Source of the DNA: Phycisphaerae bacterium | GTDB lineage: Bacteria; Planctomycetota; Phycisphaerae; UBA1845; Fen-1342 | Assembly: GCA_017999985.1 (NCBI GenBank) | Contig: JAGNKU010000001.1 | Coordinates: 115,321 to 179,320, forward strand | DNA length: 64,000 nt | Direction of reading: 5' to 3' | Part shown: one piece after another, positions 49,874-58,242 of the stretch | Position numbering within the stretch: the first letter of the stretch is position 1 | How the letters are laid out: each line of letters begins with the position of its first letter | Position numbers and translations under genes: made by a program | The notes under the pieces: generated by a model | What the model saw: the letters and a program-made list of their open reading frames with translations, nothing else | Database searches by the model: none | What the model was told of the DNA's origin: nothing

Positions 49874-50293
49874 TCATTCCCCGACGATCTGCACGACGAT
49901 GTCCCGTGTCCGGCCGCGCGTGTCAAAATCGAGCAGGACAATCTGCTGCCATGTGCCCAGCGGCATCCGGCCGTCCACGACCGGCACCGTCAGCGACGGT
50001 CCGAGCGCAGACGCACGCACGTGGGCATGCCCGTTGTCATCGTGCCAGGTCGCCTCGTGCGCGTAATGTTCGCCCTTCGGAGCGATGCGCTCGTAGAACG
50101 CCTTCAGATCGTGGCGCAGCAGCCCCGGCTCCGCCTCGGTCGTGGTGATCCCCGCCGTCGACCCCACCACGAACACGACCAGCAAGCCCTGCCGGATCCC
50201 GGACGCCGCCACCGCGCGCGCTACTTCCCCCGTGATGTCCAGCACCTCCGTATGCCCTTGCGTGCGAACCTGAAACCGCCCAGCGTGCGTCAT
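49874..50293 (-). CDS. YjbQ/UPF0047 family protein
   Basis: The 139-residue protein is a complete member of the small YjbQ family: GLLVVFVVGSTAGITTTEAEPGLLRHDL, then HDDNGHAHVRASALGPSLTVPV and LGTWQQIVLLDFDTRGRTR. Members have weak thiamine-phosphate synthase activity in vitro; the true role is unclear. GAGGAG six bases before the ATG at 50293 fixes the start and rules out the longer frame from 50419. It is divergent from the acyl-CoA dehydrogenase gene and convergent with the zinc-ribbon gene. Confidence 0.9.
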   Translation of the reverse strand: MTHAGRFQVRTQGHTEVLDITGEVARAVAASGIRQGLLVVFVVGSTAGITTTEAEPGLLRHDLKAFYERIAPKGEHYAHEATWHDDNGHAHVRASALGPSLTVPVVDGRMPLGTWQQIVLLDFDTRGRTRDIVVQIVGE

Positions 50294-50421
50294 GACCTGC
50301 TCCTCACCTGCAACGATCCGCGGCACGGGGACCGCGACAAGCCCCGCGCATTCTGCTAGGATCGGGGCACACGGTCCAGGTGGCACAGGCGCGCCTTCGC
50401 GACGCCGCAGCGGTGACAACC

Positions 50422-51564
50422 ATGCTCACGACGATCTCCGACGACCACCGTCTCCTGATCGAAGGCGTCCGTGACTACGCGCGCGGCGAACTCCTCGCGC
50501 TCGACGCCAAGTGGGACAAGGAGGAATCCTCGTGTTGCGAGCGACTGGGGCAGCTCTATGAGATGGGGCTGATGGGCCTGCGTGTGCCGGAAGACCATGG
50601 CGGGCTGGGCTGCCCGATGCTGCCGTACGCGCACATCATCCGCGAATTGTCCTACGCGTCGCCCTCCGTGGCCGTCACGGTCAGCGTGCACAACATGGTG
50701 TGCGAGGCCATCAAGATGTTCGCCGCCGACGCGCTGCGCGACGAGATGCAGCGCTGCCTCGTCACCCCCGGCAACCTGGCCGCCTTCGCCATCAGCGAGC
50801 CGGACGCCGGCTCCGACCCCGCCGCCGCCAAGACGCGGGCCGTGCCCGCCGCCGGCGGGTGGCAACTGACCGGCAGCAAGTTCTGGGTGACGAACGGCCT
50901 GCACGGCCGCTGGTTCATTGTGCTGGCCCGCACCGACCATTCCGGCCGCAACAAGGACCTGAGCATGTTCCTGCTCGACGCCCAGCAGGACGCCGTCGAG
51001 CGCCGCCCCATCCACGGCAAGATGGGCATCCGCGGCTCCGAAACCGCCGAGATGAGCCTCGACGGCGCCTTCGTGCCAGCGGAACACCTGCTGGGGCAGC
51101 CCGGCGACGGCCTGAAGATCGCGCTGTCCGCCCTGGACGGCGGCCGCATCGGCATCGCGTCACAGGCGGTCGGCATCAGCCAGGCCTGCCTGGACCTGAT
51201 GGTGAGCTACTCCAAGGAGCGCCGGCAGTTCAACCGCCCGATCGCGGATTTCCAGGCGATCCAGTGGATGATCGCCGACAGCCAGACGGAACTGGACGCC
51301 TCCCAGTTGCTCATCGATCGCGCCGCGCAACTCAAGGATGCGGAGCAGCCGTACACGCGCGAGGCGTCCATCGCCAAGCTGTTTGCGACGGAGGCGGTCA
51401 ACCGCATCGCCTACCGCGCCGTGCAGGTCCACGGCGGCACGGGCTTCGTCAACGAATGCCGCGTCGAACAGCTCTACCGCGACGCGCGCGTCACCACCAT
51501 CTACGAAGGCACGAGCGAGATTCAACGCCACGTTATCGCCCGTGAGATTCTGCGCGGCGTTTAG
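50422..51564 (+). CDS. Acyl-CoA dehydrogenase
   Basis: The 380-residue flavoenzyme oxidises acyl-CoA to enoyl-CoA, passing electrons to ETF. All family blocks are present: FAISEPDAGSDPAAAKTRA, WQLTGSKFWVTNG, KMGIRGSETAEMSLDGAFVP, ERRQFNRPIADFQAIQWMIAD, AVQVHGGTGFVNECRVEQLYRDARVTTIYEGTSEIQR, with the catalytic glutamate in YEGT. This glutamate position is that of short- and branched-chain enzymes. The chain-length preference cannot be read. An in-frame GTG at 50380 is possible, but the ATG at 50422 fits the usual N-terminus. Confidence 0.95.
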   Translation: MLTTISDDHRLLIEGVRDYARGELLALDAKWDKEESSCCERLGQLYEMGLMGLRVPEDHGGLGCPMLPYAHIIRELSYASPSVAVTVSVHNMVCEAIKMFAADALRDEMQRCLVTPGNLAAFAISEPDAGSDPAAAKTRAVPAAGGWQLTGSKFWVTNGLHGRWFIVLARTDHSGRNKDLSMFLLDAQQDAVERRPIHGKMGIRGSETAEMSLDGAFVPAEHLLGQPGDGLKIALSALDGGRIGIASQAVGISQACLDLMVSYSKERRQFNRPIADFQAIQWMIADSQTELDASQLLIDRAAQLKDAEQPYTREASIAKLFATEAVNRIAYRAVQVHGGTGFVNECRVEQLYRDARVTTIYEGTSEIQRHVIAREILRGV

Positions 51565-52014
51565 CGGACCCGCCCCCGCCGCCGCCGCGTGGGCAGCGCC
51601 CACTGCGCGCTCTGCCCCGCGACATGGCCCGGTACGAGCCGCCTTCCCGCGCCCGTTGGCACCGCATTAGCAGACCGTCCCCCCGGACCATTCGCGGCGG
51701 CATTCGCGCCACCGGGGCAGCCCACGCCCTCCCGGTTTCACTAGGGCACGCGCCCACGCCGAACGATGAATCCCATGTGGGTATAGAGCTGAACCGTGCC
51801 CGCGCGCCAACGATGGTGCTGCGGGCCGCCGGGAGCGTCGTGTGAGCCAAACGCCCGTGGACCCGTCTCCACTGCTCGGCCTGCGCTGCTGCGTCGCGAC
51901 ATTGGCCGCGCTCGGCCGCTGCCTGCATGGACCGCTGGTCCAGGTCCGTCCTGTGCGGCAAACCGCCGCCCCGTCGCCGGGCGCGCCGGATAGTCTTTCA
52001 GGGGAGGTACGGGG
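51565..52014. other. 450-base intergenic region without a recognisable gene
   Basis: Short open frames on both strands give Arg/Ala/Pro-rich products with no ribosome site and no family resemblance. No tRNA or palindromic repeat of the kinds seen elsewhere in the window was found. The last 20 bases contain the strong ribosome binding site of the histidine kinase. A promoter for the kinase must lie here but no clear -35/-10 pair stands out. Confidence 0.5.
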
Positions 52015-54384
52015 ATGACGCTGCGCGCGAAAGTGCTCGTGACGAACGCGGTCATGCTGACGTTCCTGCTGATCGCGCTGAACCTCGGCCTGTCGCGGAT
52101 CGTGTCGCACGGCTTCGCCCGCATCGAGGCCCGCGACACGGAGCAGAACGTCCAGCGCGTCGTGGACATGCTGAACGCGGACCAGGCCGCGCTCGATCGC
52201 ACGGTCCGCGACTGGTCGGCCTGGGATGACACGTACGCCTTCATCGCGGACCACAATCCGGCTTACGTCGAATCGAACTGGGCCGAGTACACGTTCAGAG
52301 ACACCGACCTCGATTGGGCCTGCTACGTGGATCGCACCGGCCGCGTCGTACTCAGCCGGTACTACGACCCGACGCTCCAGGCCGAGGCCCCCGCGCCCAC
52401 AAGTGTGCTGGACTTGTGCGCCCCGGACAGCCCCCTGCTGGCGCGCGATGACCACGCGGAGCACCACGGCGGCCTGCTCATGACGCCCGACGGCCCATGC
52501 CTCGTCTCGGTCTGGCCGATCGTGCCAACCTCGCGCGACGGCCCCGTGCGCGGGACGCTGCTCGCCGGGCGCCGCCTCGACCCCCAGCGCCTGGCACGCC
52601 TGGCACGCATGCTGCGCCTCTCCATCGACCTGCGCGCGCTGGACAGCCCGCTCCCGGCGGATTTCGCCGCGGCGCACACCCGCCTCGCGCAGCACCCCGG
52701 CCGCACTGTCACCACGCTGGCCGGTGGCCAGGCCGCTGGCTTTGTCATCCAGTCCGACGTCTACGGGCGACCGGCCGCGCTGCTGCGCGTCGCCCAGCCG
52801 GCAATCATCTCACCGCTGGCCGCCGCCACCTGGGCCCATTTCCAGCTCGCATTGCTGGGCGTCGGCCTGCTGTTTGGCGCTGCGATGACCATCCTCATGC
52901 AGCGGCTGGTAGTCGGCCGCCTGCGACACTTCAGCCAGAACGTTCGCCGAATCAGTGCTTCCGGCGACCTCGGCGCGCGTGTGCCCGTGCAGCACCACGA
53001 CGAGCTCAGCGATCTGACGATCGCGGTCAACGGGCTCCTGGCACGCACGCAACGCTCCCAGCGGCTGTTGCAGGCCCGCCAGCGCGAGCTGCAGGAGGCA
53101 CGCGACGCGGCCGATTCCGCGAACCGGGCCAAGAGCGCATTCCTGGCCAACATGAGCCACGAGATCCGGACGCCCCTCACCGCCATCACCGGCTTCGCCG
53201 AGTTGCTGGTCGAGGGCAGCGCGCAATGCGCGGCGTGCACCGCGCGGCTGGACTGCGCGACGCGCCGCCAGCGCCGCGAACACGCCGAAATGGTGCTCTC
53301 CAACGGGCGCCACCTGCTGAGCGTCGTCAACGACATCCTCGACCTGTCCAAGATCGAATCCGGCAAGCTGACGCTCGAGAACCTGACGTGCTCCCCCGCC
53401 ACGATCATCGCCGAAGCCGTCAGCAACGCCCAGGTCCGCGCCCGCAGCAAGGGATTGACTTTCGAGCTGCGCCTGGCAACGCCGCTCCCCGAGCGCATCC
53501 AGTCCGACCCCACCCGCCTGCGCCAGGTGCTCCTGAACCTGCTCGCCAACGCGATCAAATTCACGGAGCTGGGCGGCGTCACGTTGACCGTGCAACTCAT
53601 TGAGCCGCCCGCCAGCACGGGCCGGGCGCCGCAACTCCGCTTTGACATCGCGGACACCGGCATCGGCATCACCCCCGAGCAACTCACCCGCATCTTCCAG
53701 CCCTTCGCACAAGCCGACTCGTCCACGAGCCGACGCTTCGGCGGAACCGGCCTCGGCCTGGCCATCAGCAAGCACCTGGCCGCCGCCTTGGGCGGCGAGC
53801 TCACCGTCACGAGCCAGCCGGGACGGGGCAGCACCTTCACTCTCACGATCGCGACCGGCGCACTCGACAACGTGCCCCGCAGCACCGCGTCCGCGCCGCT
53901 CGACCCCTGCCCCAGCCCCGCCGGCCCAGTTACCGCGAGTCAGGATCAGCCGCTCGACTGCACGGTGCTCCTGGCCGAAGACGGGCCGGACAACCAGCGC
54001 CTGATCTCCTTCCTCCTCACGAAAGCCGGCGCACGTGTCACGGTCGCGGAAAACGGACAGGTCGCCGCGAACCTGGCCCTCGCCGCCCGCGCCGAGGGCC
54101 GCTCGTTCGACGTTGTTCTCATGGACATGCAGATGCCGGTGCTCGACGGCTACGCCGCCACCCGGCGGTTGCGCACTGCCGGCTACAGCGGCCCCATCGT
54201 CGCCCTAACCGCTCACGCCATGACTGGCGACCGGGAGAAATGCCTGGCCGCCGGTTGCGATGGCTTCGCGACCAAGCCCATCGACCGCCACAGTCTCATC
54301 GCGTTGGTGCGACAAATGACCCAGCACGCGCGCGGCGCGCCCCCCGAGGCTGCTGGAACGCGCAATCGCCGAACCGATCCGTAG
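52015..54384 (+). CDS. Hybrid sensor histidine kinase: CHASE4, HAMP, HisKA, HATPase and receiver
   Basis: The 789-residue kinase has a first membrane span (about residues 8-27), a periplasmic CHASE4 domain (about 30-265, with the typical RDWSAWDDTYAFI), a second span (about 273-295), HAMP (about 296-345), a coiled-coil, HisKA with His382 in NMSHEIRTPL, HATPase (NLLANAIKFT, DTGIGI, GGTGLGLAI) and a C-terminal receiver with phospho-acceptor Asp704 (VVLMDMQMP). The HisKA hairpin carries an insertion with C-x2-C-x5-C (QCAACTARLDC). GGGAGG seven bases before the ATG supports the start. No separate response regulator is adjacent; the hyp/hox operon follows, so it could control hydrogenase expression, but this is only proximity. 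Confidence 0.95.
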   Translation: MTLRAKVLVTNAVMLTFLLIALNLGLSRIVSHGFARIEARDTEQNVQRVVDMLNADQAALDRTVRDWSAWDDTYAFIADHNPAYVESNWAEYTFRDTDLDWACYVDRTGRVVLSRYYDPTLQAEAPAPTSVLDLCAPDSPLLARDDHAEHHGGLLMTPDGPCLVSVWPIVPTSRDGPVRGTLLAGRRLDPQRLARLARMLRLSIDLRALDSPLPADFAAAHTRLAQHPGRTVTTLAGGQAAGFVIQSDVYGRPAALLRVAQPAIISPLAAATWAHFQLALLGVGLLFGAAMTILMQRLVVGRLRHFSQNVRRISASGDLGARVPVQHHDELSDLTIAVNGLLARTQRSQRLLQARQRELQEARDAADSANRAKSAFLANMSHEIRTPLTAITGFAELLVEGSAQCAACTARLDCATRRQRREHAEMVLSNGRHLLSVVNDILDLSKIESGKLTLENLTCSPATIIAEAVSNAQVRARSKGLTFELRLATPLPERIQSDPTRLRQVLLNLLANAIKFTELGGVTLTVQLIEPPASTGRAPQLRFDIADTGIGITPEQLTRIFQPFAQADSSTSRRFGGTGLGLAISKHLAAALGGELTVTSQPGRGSTFTLTIATGALDNVPRSTASAPLDPCPSPAGPVTASQDQPLDCTVLLAEDGPDNQRLISFLLTKAGARVTVAENGQVAANLALAARAEGRSFDVVLMDMQMPVLDGYAATRRLRTAGYSGPIVALTAHAMTGDREKCLAAGCDGFATKPIDRHSLIALVRQMTQHARGAPPEAAGTRNRRTDP

Positions 54385-54480
54385 CAGGCCGCGCTGCCCG
54401 GCGTGCTGGCCCCGCTGCGTGAGATTCCGCACTTCGGCGCCGTAACGCCCGCGCACACCCCCCCGCCACCTCGTCTCCCG

Positions 54481-54489
54481 TGCTATAAT
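54481..54489 (+). promoter_or_regulatory. Extended -10 promoter of the hyp-hox operon
   Basis: TGCTATAAT is a perfect TGn extended -10 plus TATAAT (54484-54489). No -35 is visible 17 bases upstream, which is common for extended -10 promoters. Transcription would start near 54496, leaving a leader of about 190 bases before hypC. The 304-base gap after the kinase gene contains no other gene. Confidence 0.55.
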
Positions 54490-54688
54490 GCCCGCTCTTG
54501 TTCTGGTCTGTCGATTGCAGTTCGACCAGCCAGCCGAGCCGATGAACGCAACATGTGCGCACCGCCGCTGACAACCGCCCGCGTGCTGCCGAGAACCTCT
54601 CCTCCACAAACCGTCGCTGCGCGCTGCCGCGGGTCATCCCGCCGGCGTGCGGGCTCCCGAACCATCTTCCGATCCGGAGCATAGCCCC

Positions 54689-54937
54689 ATGTGTCTCGCG
54701 GTCCCCGGACAGATCATCGCGTGCCACGGCGACGAAGCCACCGTCGATCTGCAGGGCAACCAGCTCAAGGTCAGCAGGGTGCTGACCCCGGAAGCTGATG
54801 TCGGCGACTGGGTGCTGGTCCACGCCGGCTTCGCCATCACGCAACTTGACGAGGCCGAAGCCAGGGAGACCTGGGACTACCTGCAGCAGGCACTCGGCGA
54901 TCCGACCGGGGACGAGCCGGGCGGGGAGGCCTCGTGA
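54689..54937 (+). CDS. hypC: Hydrogenase maturation chaperone HypC
   Basis: The 82-residue protein starts MCLAVPGQI, with the essential cysteine at position 2 of the HypC family, and continues with the small OB fold (VSRVLTPEADVGDWVLVHAGFAI). With HypD it carries the Fe(CN)2CO unit to the hydrogenase large subunit. GGAG lies nine bases before the ATG; the frame extending to 54647 would hide the Cys2 start and is rejected. It is the first gene of the maturation cluster and overlaps hypD by four bases (GTGA). Confidence 0.97.
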   Translation: MCLAVPGQIIACHGDEATVDLQGNQLKVSRVLTPEADVGDWVLVHAGFAITQLDEAEARETWDYLQQALGDPTGDEPGGEAS

Positions 54938-56028
54938 ATACCGCTGCGCCGCAACTCGTCTCCCGCCTGCGCCAGCTCTGTCGCGGCCGAGAGCCGCGCA
55001 TCCAATTGATGGAAGTCTGCGGCACCCACACCGTCGCCATTTTCCGCACCGGGCTGCGCGGGCTCCTGCCGCCCGAGCTGCGGCTCGTCAGCGGCCCCGG
55101 CTGCCCGGTGTGTGTGACCGCCCAGCGCCACATTGACGCCGCGATCGAGCTGGCGGCCCGACCCGGCGTGATCCTCGCCACCTACGGCGACATGCTCCGC
55201 GTCCCCGGTCGTCGTGGTAGCCTGGAGCGCTTGCGAGCTGAGGGCGCCACGATTCACGTCGTCAACTCCGCCCGCACCGCGCTCGATCTCGCGCGCGAGC
55301 ACGCGGACCGCCAGGTGGTTTTCCTCGGCGTCGGCTTCGAGACCACGGCCCCGGCCACCGCCGCGACCGTCCTCGAAGCGGATCGCGAAGGAATCGAGAA
55401 CTTCTGCGTCCTCATGTGCCACAAGCTCGTCGTCCCGGCGATGCGCGCGTTGCTCAACGCGGGCGATGTGCCGCTCGACGGCTTCCTCGCGCCTGGGCAC
55501 GTCAGCGTGATCATCGGTGCGGCGGCGTACGCGCGGATCGTGGCCGAGCACCACCGGCCAGTCGTCATCGCCGGGTTCGAGCCGGACCAGATCCTGCGCG
55601 GGCTCGTCGCCCTGGTGCGACAGGTGTGCGAGGCCCGGGCCGCTATCGAGAACGTCTACTCCGCGGTCGTCACCGACGCCGGCAACTGCGTCGCGCTGGA
55701 TCTGCTCGCCAAAGTCTGCGTGCCCGCCGACACCGCCTGGCGCGAGCTCGGCACCATCCCCCAGAGCGGCCTCGAACTCGCGCCGCCTTACCGACGCTTT
55801 GACGCCCTGGAACGCTTCGGTGTCCAGCTCGGCGCAGATGAGAACCACCCGCTGTGCCGCTGCGGCGAAGTGATCACCGGCAAGGCCGAGCCGGCCGATT
55901 GTCCCGCCTTCGCCGACGCCTGCACCCCACTGAACCCCATCGGCCCCTGCATGGTCAGCAGCGAAGGCACCTGCGCGGCGTGGTACAAGTACAACCGCGC
56001 GGCGGTGCAAACCGGGAGGCACGGATGA
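54934..56028 (+). CDS. hypD: Hydrogenase maturation scaffold HypD
   Basis: This 364-residue iron-sulfur protein is where the Fe(CN)2CO moiety is assembled. All family motifs are present: LMEVCGTHTVAIFRTGLR, SGPGCPVCVT, ATYGDMLRVPG, GFETTAPATA, GFLAPGHVSVIIG and the C-terminal cluster region CRCGEVITGKAEPADCPAF with CTPLNPIGPCMVSSEGTCAAW. Translation begins at a GTG that overlaps the hypC stop. The last codons overlap hypE (ATGA). Confidence 0.97.
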   Translation: MNTAAPQLVSRLRQLCRGREPRIQLMEVCGTHTVAIFRTGLRGLLPPELRLVSGPGCPVCVTAQRHIDAAIELAARPGVILATYGDMLRVPGRRGSLERLRAEGATIHVVNSARTALDLAREHADRQVVFLGVGFETTAPATAATVLEADREGIENFCVLMCHKLVVPAMRALLNAGDVPLDGFLAPGHVSVIIGAAAYARIVAEHHRPVVIAGFEPDQILRGLVALVRQVCEARAAIENVYSAVVTDAGNCVALDLLAKVCVPADTAWRELGTIPQSGLELAPPYRRFDALERFGVQLGADENHPLCRCGEVITGKAEPADCPAFADACTPLNPIGPCMVSSEGTCAAWYKYNRAAVQTGRHG

Positions 56029-57083
56029 GCATGCAGACGGCCGGCACCGGGACGCAAAACCGCGTGGTCATCGCCCACGGCGGCGGCGGGGAGCTGATGG
56101 GACGGCTGATCCGCGATCATCTGCTGCCGCCCCTGCGCAACGAGCGGCTGGCCGCCCTCACCGACAGCGCCGTGCTCCCCTGGTCCGCCGGGGAGGTCGT
56201 CTTCACCACCGACTCCTATGTGGTCACGCCGCTCGAATTCCCCGGCGGCAACATCGGCCGGTTGGCCGTCGCGGGGACGGTCAATGATCTCGCCGTCATG
56301 GGCGCCACCCCGCTCGCGCTCAGCCTCGGCCTGATCCTCGAAGAAGGTCTCCCACTGGAGGTGCTGGACCGCGTCATCGCCACACTTGCCGCCACCGCCC
56401 GCGAGGCCGGCGTCGAGATCGTCACCGGCGACACGAAGGTCATCGAACGGCGCGCGTCGGCCGCCCCGGGCGGCACGCCGACCGAAGGGCTGTTCATCAA
56501 CACCGCCGGCGTCGGGCGCCTGCGTCCCGGCGTGCGCCTCGGTCTGGAACGCATCGAGCCGGGCGACGCCATCCTGGTGAACGGTCCGATCGCCGAGCAC
56601 GGCCTGGCGGTGATGTCCGTCCGCAACGGGATTGAATTTGAATCCAGTCTGCGGAGCGACGTCGCGCCGCTCAACGGCCTCGTTGCAGCGCTGCTCGACG
56701 CCGGCGGCGACATCAAGTTCCTGCGCGACGCGACGCGCGGCGGCGTCGCGGGCGTGCTGGCCGACATCTGCGACGGGCGCAACCTGAGTCTGGAAATTGA
56801 CGAAGCGCGCGTGCCGCTGTCGGCAACGGCGCGCCACGCGGCGGAAATGCTCGGGCTGGACCCGCTGACCGTCGCGAACGAAGGAAAATGCGTCGTGGTC
56901 GTTGCCGAGCAAGACGCCGAGCGTACGCTCCGCGCCTGTCGCGCCCATCCGCTCGGCCGCGACGCCGCGCTGATCGGCCGGGTGGTCGACACGACGCCGG
57001 CCCTGGTGGAATTGATGACCCGCGCTGGCGGGCGCCGCGTCGTGCAGCGCCCGTATGGCGAGGAGTTGCCGCGCATCTGCTGA
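56025..57083 (+). CDS. hypE: Hydrogenase maturation protein HypE
   Basis: This 352-residue enzyme of the PurM/SelD superfamily dehydrates the carbamoyl group on its C-terminal cysteine to the thiocyanate that supplies CN ligands. The C-terminus is PRIC, as required. Other marks are AHGGGGELMGRLI, FTTDSYVVTPLEFPGGNIG, GTVNDLAVMGA, GDTKV and RDATRGGVAGVL. GGGAGG lies five bases before the ATG, which overlaps the hypD stop. HypF, which transfers the carbamoyl group, is not in the window. Confidence 0.97.
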   Translation: MSMQTAGTGTQNRVVIAHGGGGELMGRLIRDHLLPPLRNERLAALTDSAVLPWSAGEVVFTTDSYVVTPLEFPGGNIGRLAVAGTVNDLAVMGATPLALSLGLILEEGLPLEVLDRVIATLAATAREAGVEIVTGDTKVIERRASAAPGGTPTEGLFINTAGVGRLRPGVRLGLERIEPGDAILVNGPIAEHGLAVMSVRNGIEFESSLRSDVAPLNGLVAALLDAGGDIKFLRDATRGGVAGVLADICDGRNLSLEIDEARVPLSATARHAAEMLGLDPLTVANEGKCVVVVAEQDAERTLRACRAHPLGRDAALIGRVVDTTPALVELMTRAGGRRVVQRPYGEELPRIC

Positions 57084-57101
57084 TCTGCGCACCGCGCGGG
57101 T

Positions 57102-57124
57102 GTGCCACTGCTCTTGAGCAGTGC
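57102..57124. repeat. Palindromic repeat between hypE and hypA
   Basis: CACTGCTC (57106-57113) and GAGCAGTG (57116-57123) pair around TT, preceded by GTGC. It is nearly identical to the palindrome between the peptidase genes at 42984-43007 and fills most of the 55-base gap, the only sizeable break within hypC-D-E-A-B. Confidence 0.8.
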
Positions 57125-57138
57125 CGAATGGTGTCGTG

Positions 57139-57501
57139 ATGCACGAGTTCTCGATCGCGTCCGCGCTCGTCGATCAACTGCAGCGCATCGCCGCGGAGCA
57201 GCGCGCCACGCGCATCACCGCCGTCGAGGTGCATTGCGGCGTCATGCAGCAGGTCGTGCCCGAGGCGCTGCGATTGGCGTTCGAGGCCACCAGCACCGAC
57301 ACGCCCGCCGCCGGTGCCACACTGACGATCGTGGAAGAGGGGCTCGTCGCCCGCTGCCGCGCGTGCGACGTGCGCTACGCGGCGGCGATCGACGATTACG
57401 CCTGTCCGCGGTGTCGCCAGGCGGATGTCGAGTTGCTGGCCGGCCGGGACATTGTGCTGCGCACCGTGACGTGTGAAACCCAGGACGGGGTCGCCGTATG
57501 A
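57139..57501 (+). CDS. hypA: Hydrogenase nickel incorporation protein HypA
   Basis: The 120-residue metallochaperone begins MHEFSIA, with the nickel-binding His2 and Glu3 of HypA, and has the zinc site in CRAC...CPRC (about residues 75-98). With HypB it inserts nickel into the large subunit. Starting earlier, at 57121, would run through the palindromic repeat and displace His2, so 57139 is preferred. It overlaps hypB by four bases (ATGA). Confidence 0.95.
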   Translation: MHEFSIASALVDQLQRIAAEQRATRITAVEVHCGVMQQVVPEALRLAFEATSTDTPAAGATLTIVEEGLVARCRACDVRYAAAIDDYACPRCRQADVELLAGRDIVLRTVTCETQDGVAV

Positions 57502-58190
57502 AAATCAACGTGGTGGAAAGCGTGCTGAAAGCCAACGATGCCGTGGCGCAGGCCAATCGGCAGCGGCTCGACGCCGCCGGCATCCTGGCCATCAACCTGA
57601 TGAGCGCCCCCGGCAGCGGGAAGACGACGCTGCTGGAGAAGACGATCGCGGCGCTCGGGCGCCCCGGGTGTTGTGCCGTCATTGTCGGCGACCTGCAGAC
57701 CACGCGCGACGCCGAGCGGCTGGGCGCGCTCACCGCGCAGGTGACCCAGATCAACACGGGCACGGGCTGTCATCTCACCGCCACGCAGGTCGCGGCGGGC
57801 CTGGACAGCCTGGACCTCAAGGAAATCGAGTACCTGTTTATCGAGAATGTCGGCAACATGGTCTGCCCGGCGGGGTTCGATCTCGGCGAGCATCGGCGGG
57901 CCGTGCTGCTCAGCGTGCCGGAGGGCGACGACAAGGTGGCCAAGTACCCCACGCTGTTTCAGCCGGCCGATGTCATTCTCCTGACCAAGGTGGATTTGCT
58001 CGGCATTCTTGACTACCAGAGCCGAAAAGTGTATGAGGATCTATCTCGAATCAATACGCGGGCCCCGGTGGTCGAGCTCTCTTCCAAGACGGGCCAGGGT
58101 ATCACCGTCTGGCTGGATTGGGTGCAGCAGCAGCGCTGCGGGGCGATCGACGCCGAGCGCTCGTCGAACCAGCGCCGGCCAGGCAGTTAG
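57498..58190 (+). CDS. hypB: Hydrogenase nickel incorporation GTPase HypB
   Basis: This 230-residue SIMIBI-class GTPase has the P-loop APGSGKTTLLEKT, GDLQTTRDAERL, the Cys-His metal site in TGTGCHLTATQV, IENVGNMVCPAGFDLGE (switch region) and a TKVDLL base-recognition motif. The N-terminus lacks the His-rich nickel-storage stretch and the CxxGCxC motif found in some HypB proteins, so it is the simple GTPase form. It ends 52 bases before hoxF. Confidence 0.96.
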   Translation: MKINVVESVLKANDAVAQANRQRLDAAGILAINLMSAPGSGKTTLLEKTIAALGRPGCCAVIVGDLQTTRDAERLGALTAQVTQINTGTGCHLTATQVAAGLDSLDLKEIEYLFIENVGNMVCPAGFDLGEHRRAVLLSVPEGDDKVAKYPTLFQPADVILLTKVDLLGILDYQSRKVYEDLSRINTRAPVVELSSKTGQGITVWLDWVQQQRCGAIDAERSSNQRRPGS

Positions 58191-58242
58191 TCGAGCGAAC
58201 CTGTCACACACGAGTAGTTGACTCGAAAGGTCGAGGTTGTCC

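Noticed and set aside
51533..51961. Open frames on both strands between the acyl-CoA dehydrogenase and kinase genes
   Set aside because: Low-complexity Arg/Ala-rich translations, partly overlapping real genes, no ribosome site and no recognisable family.
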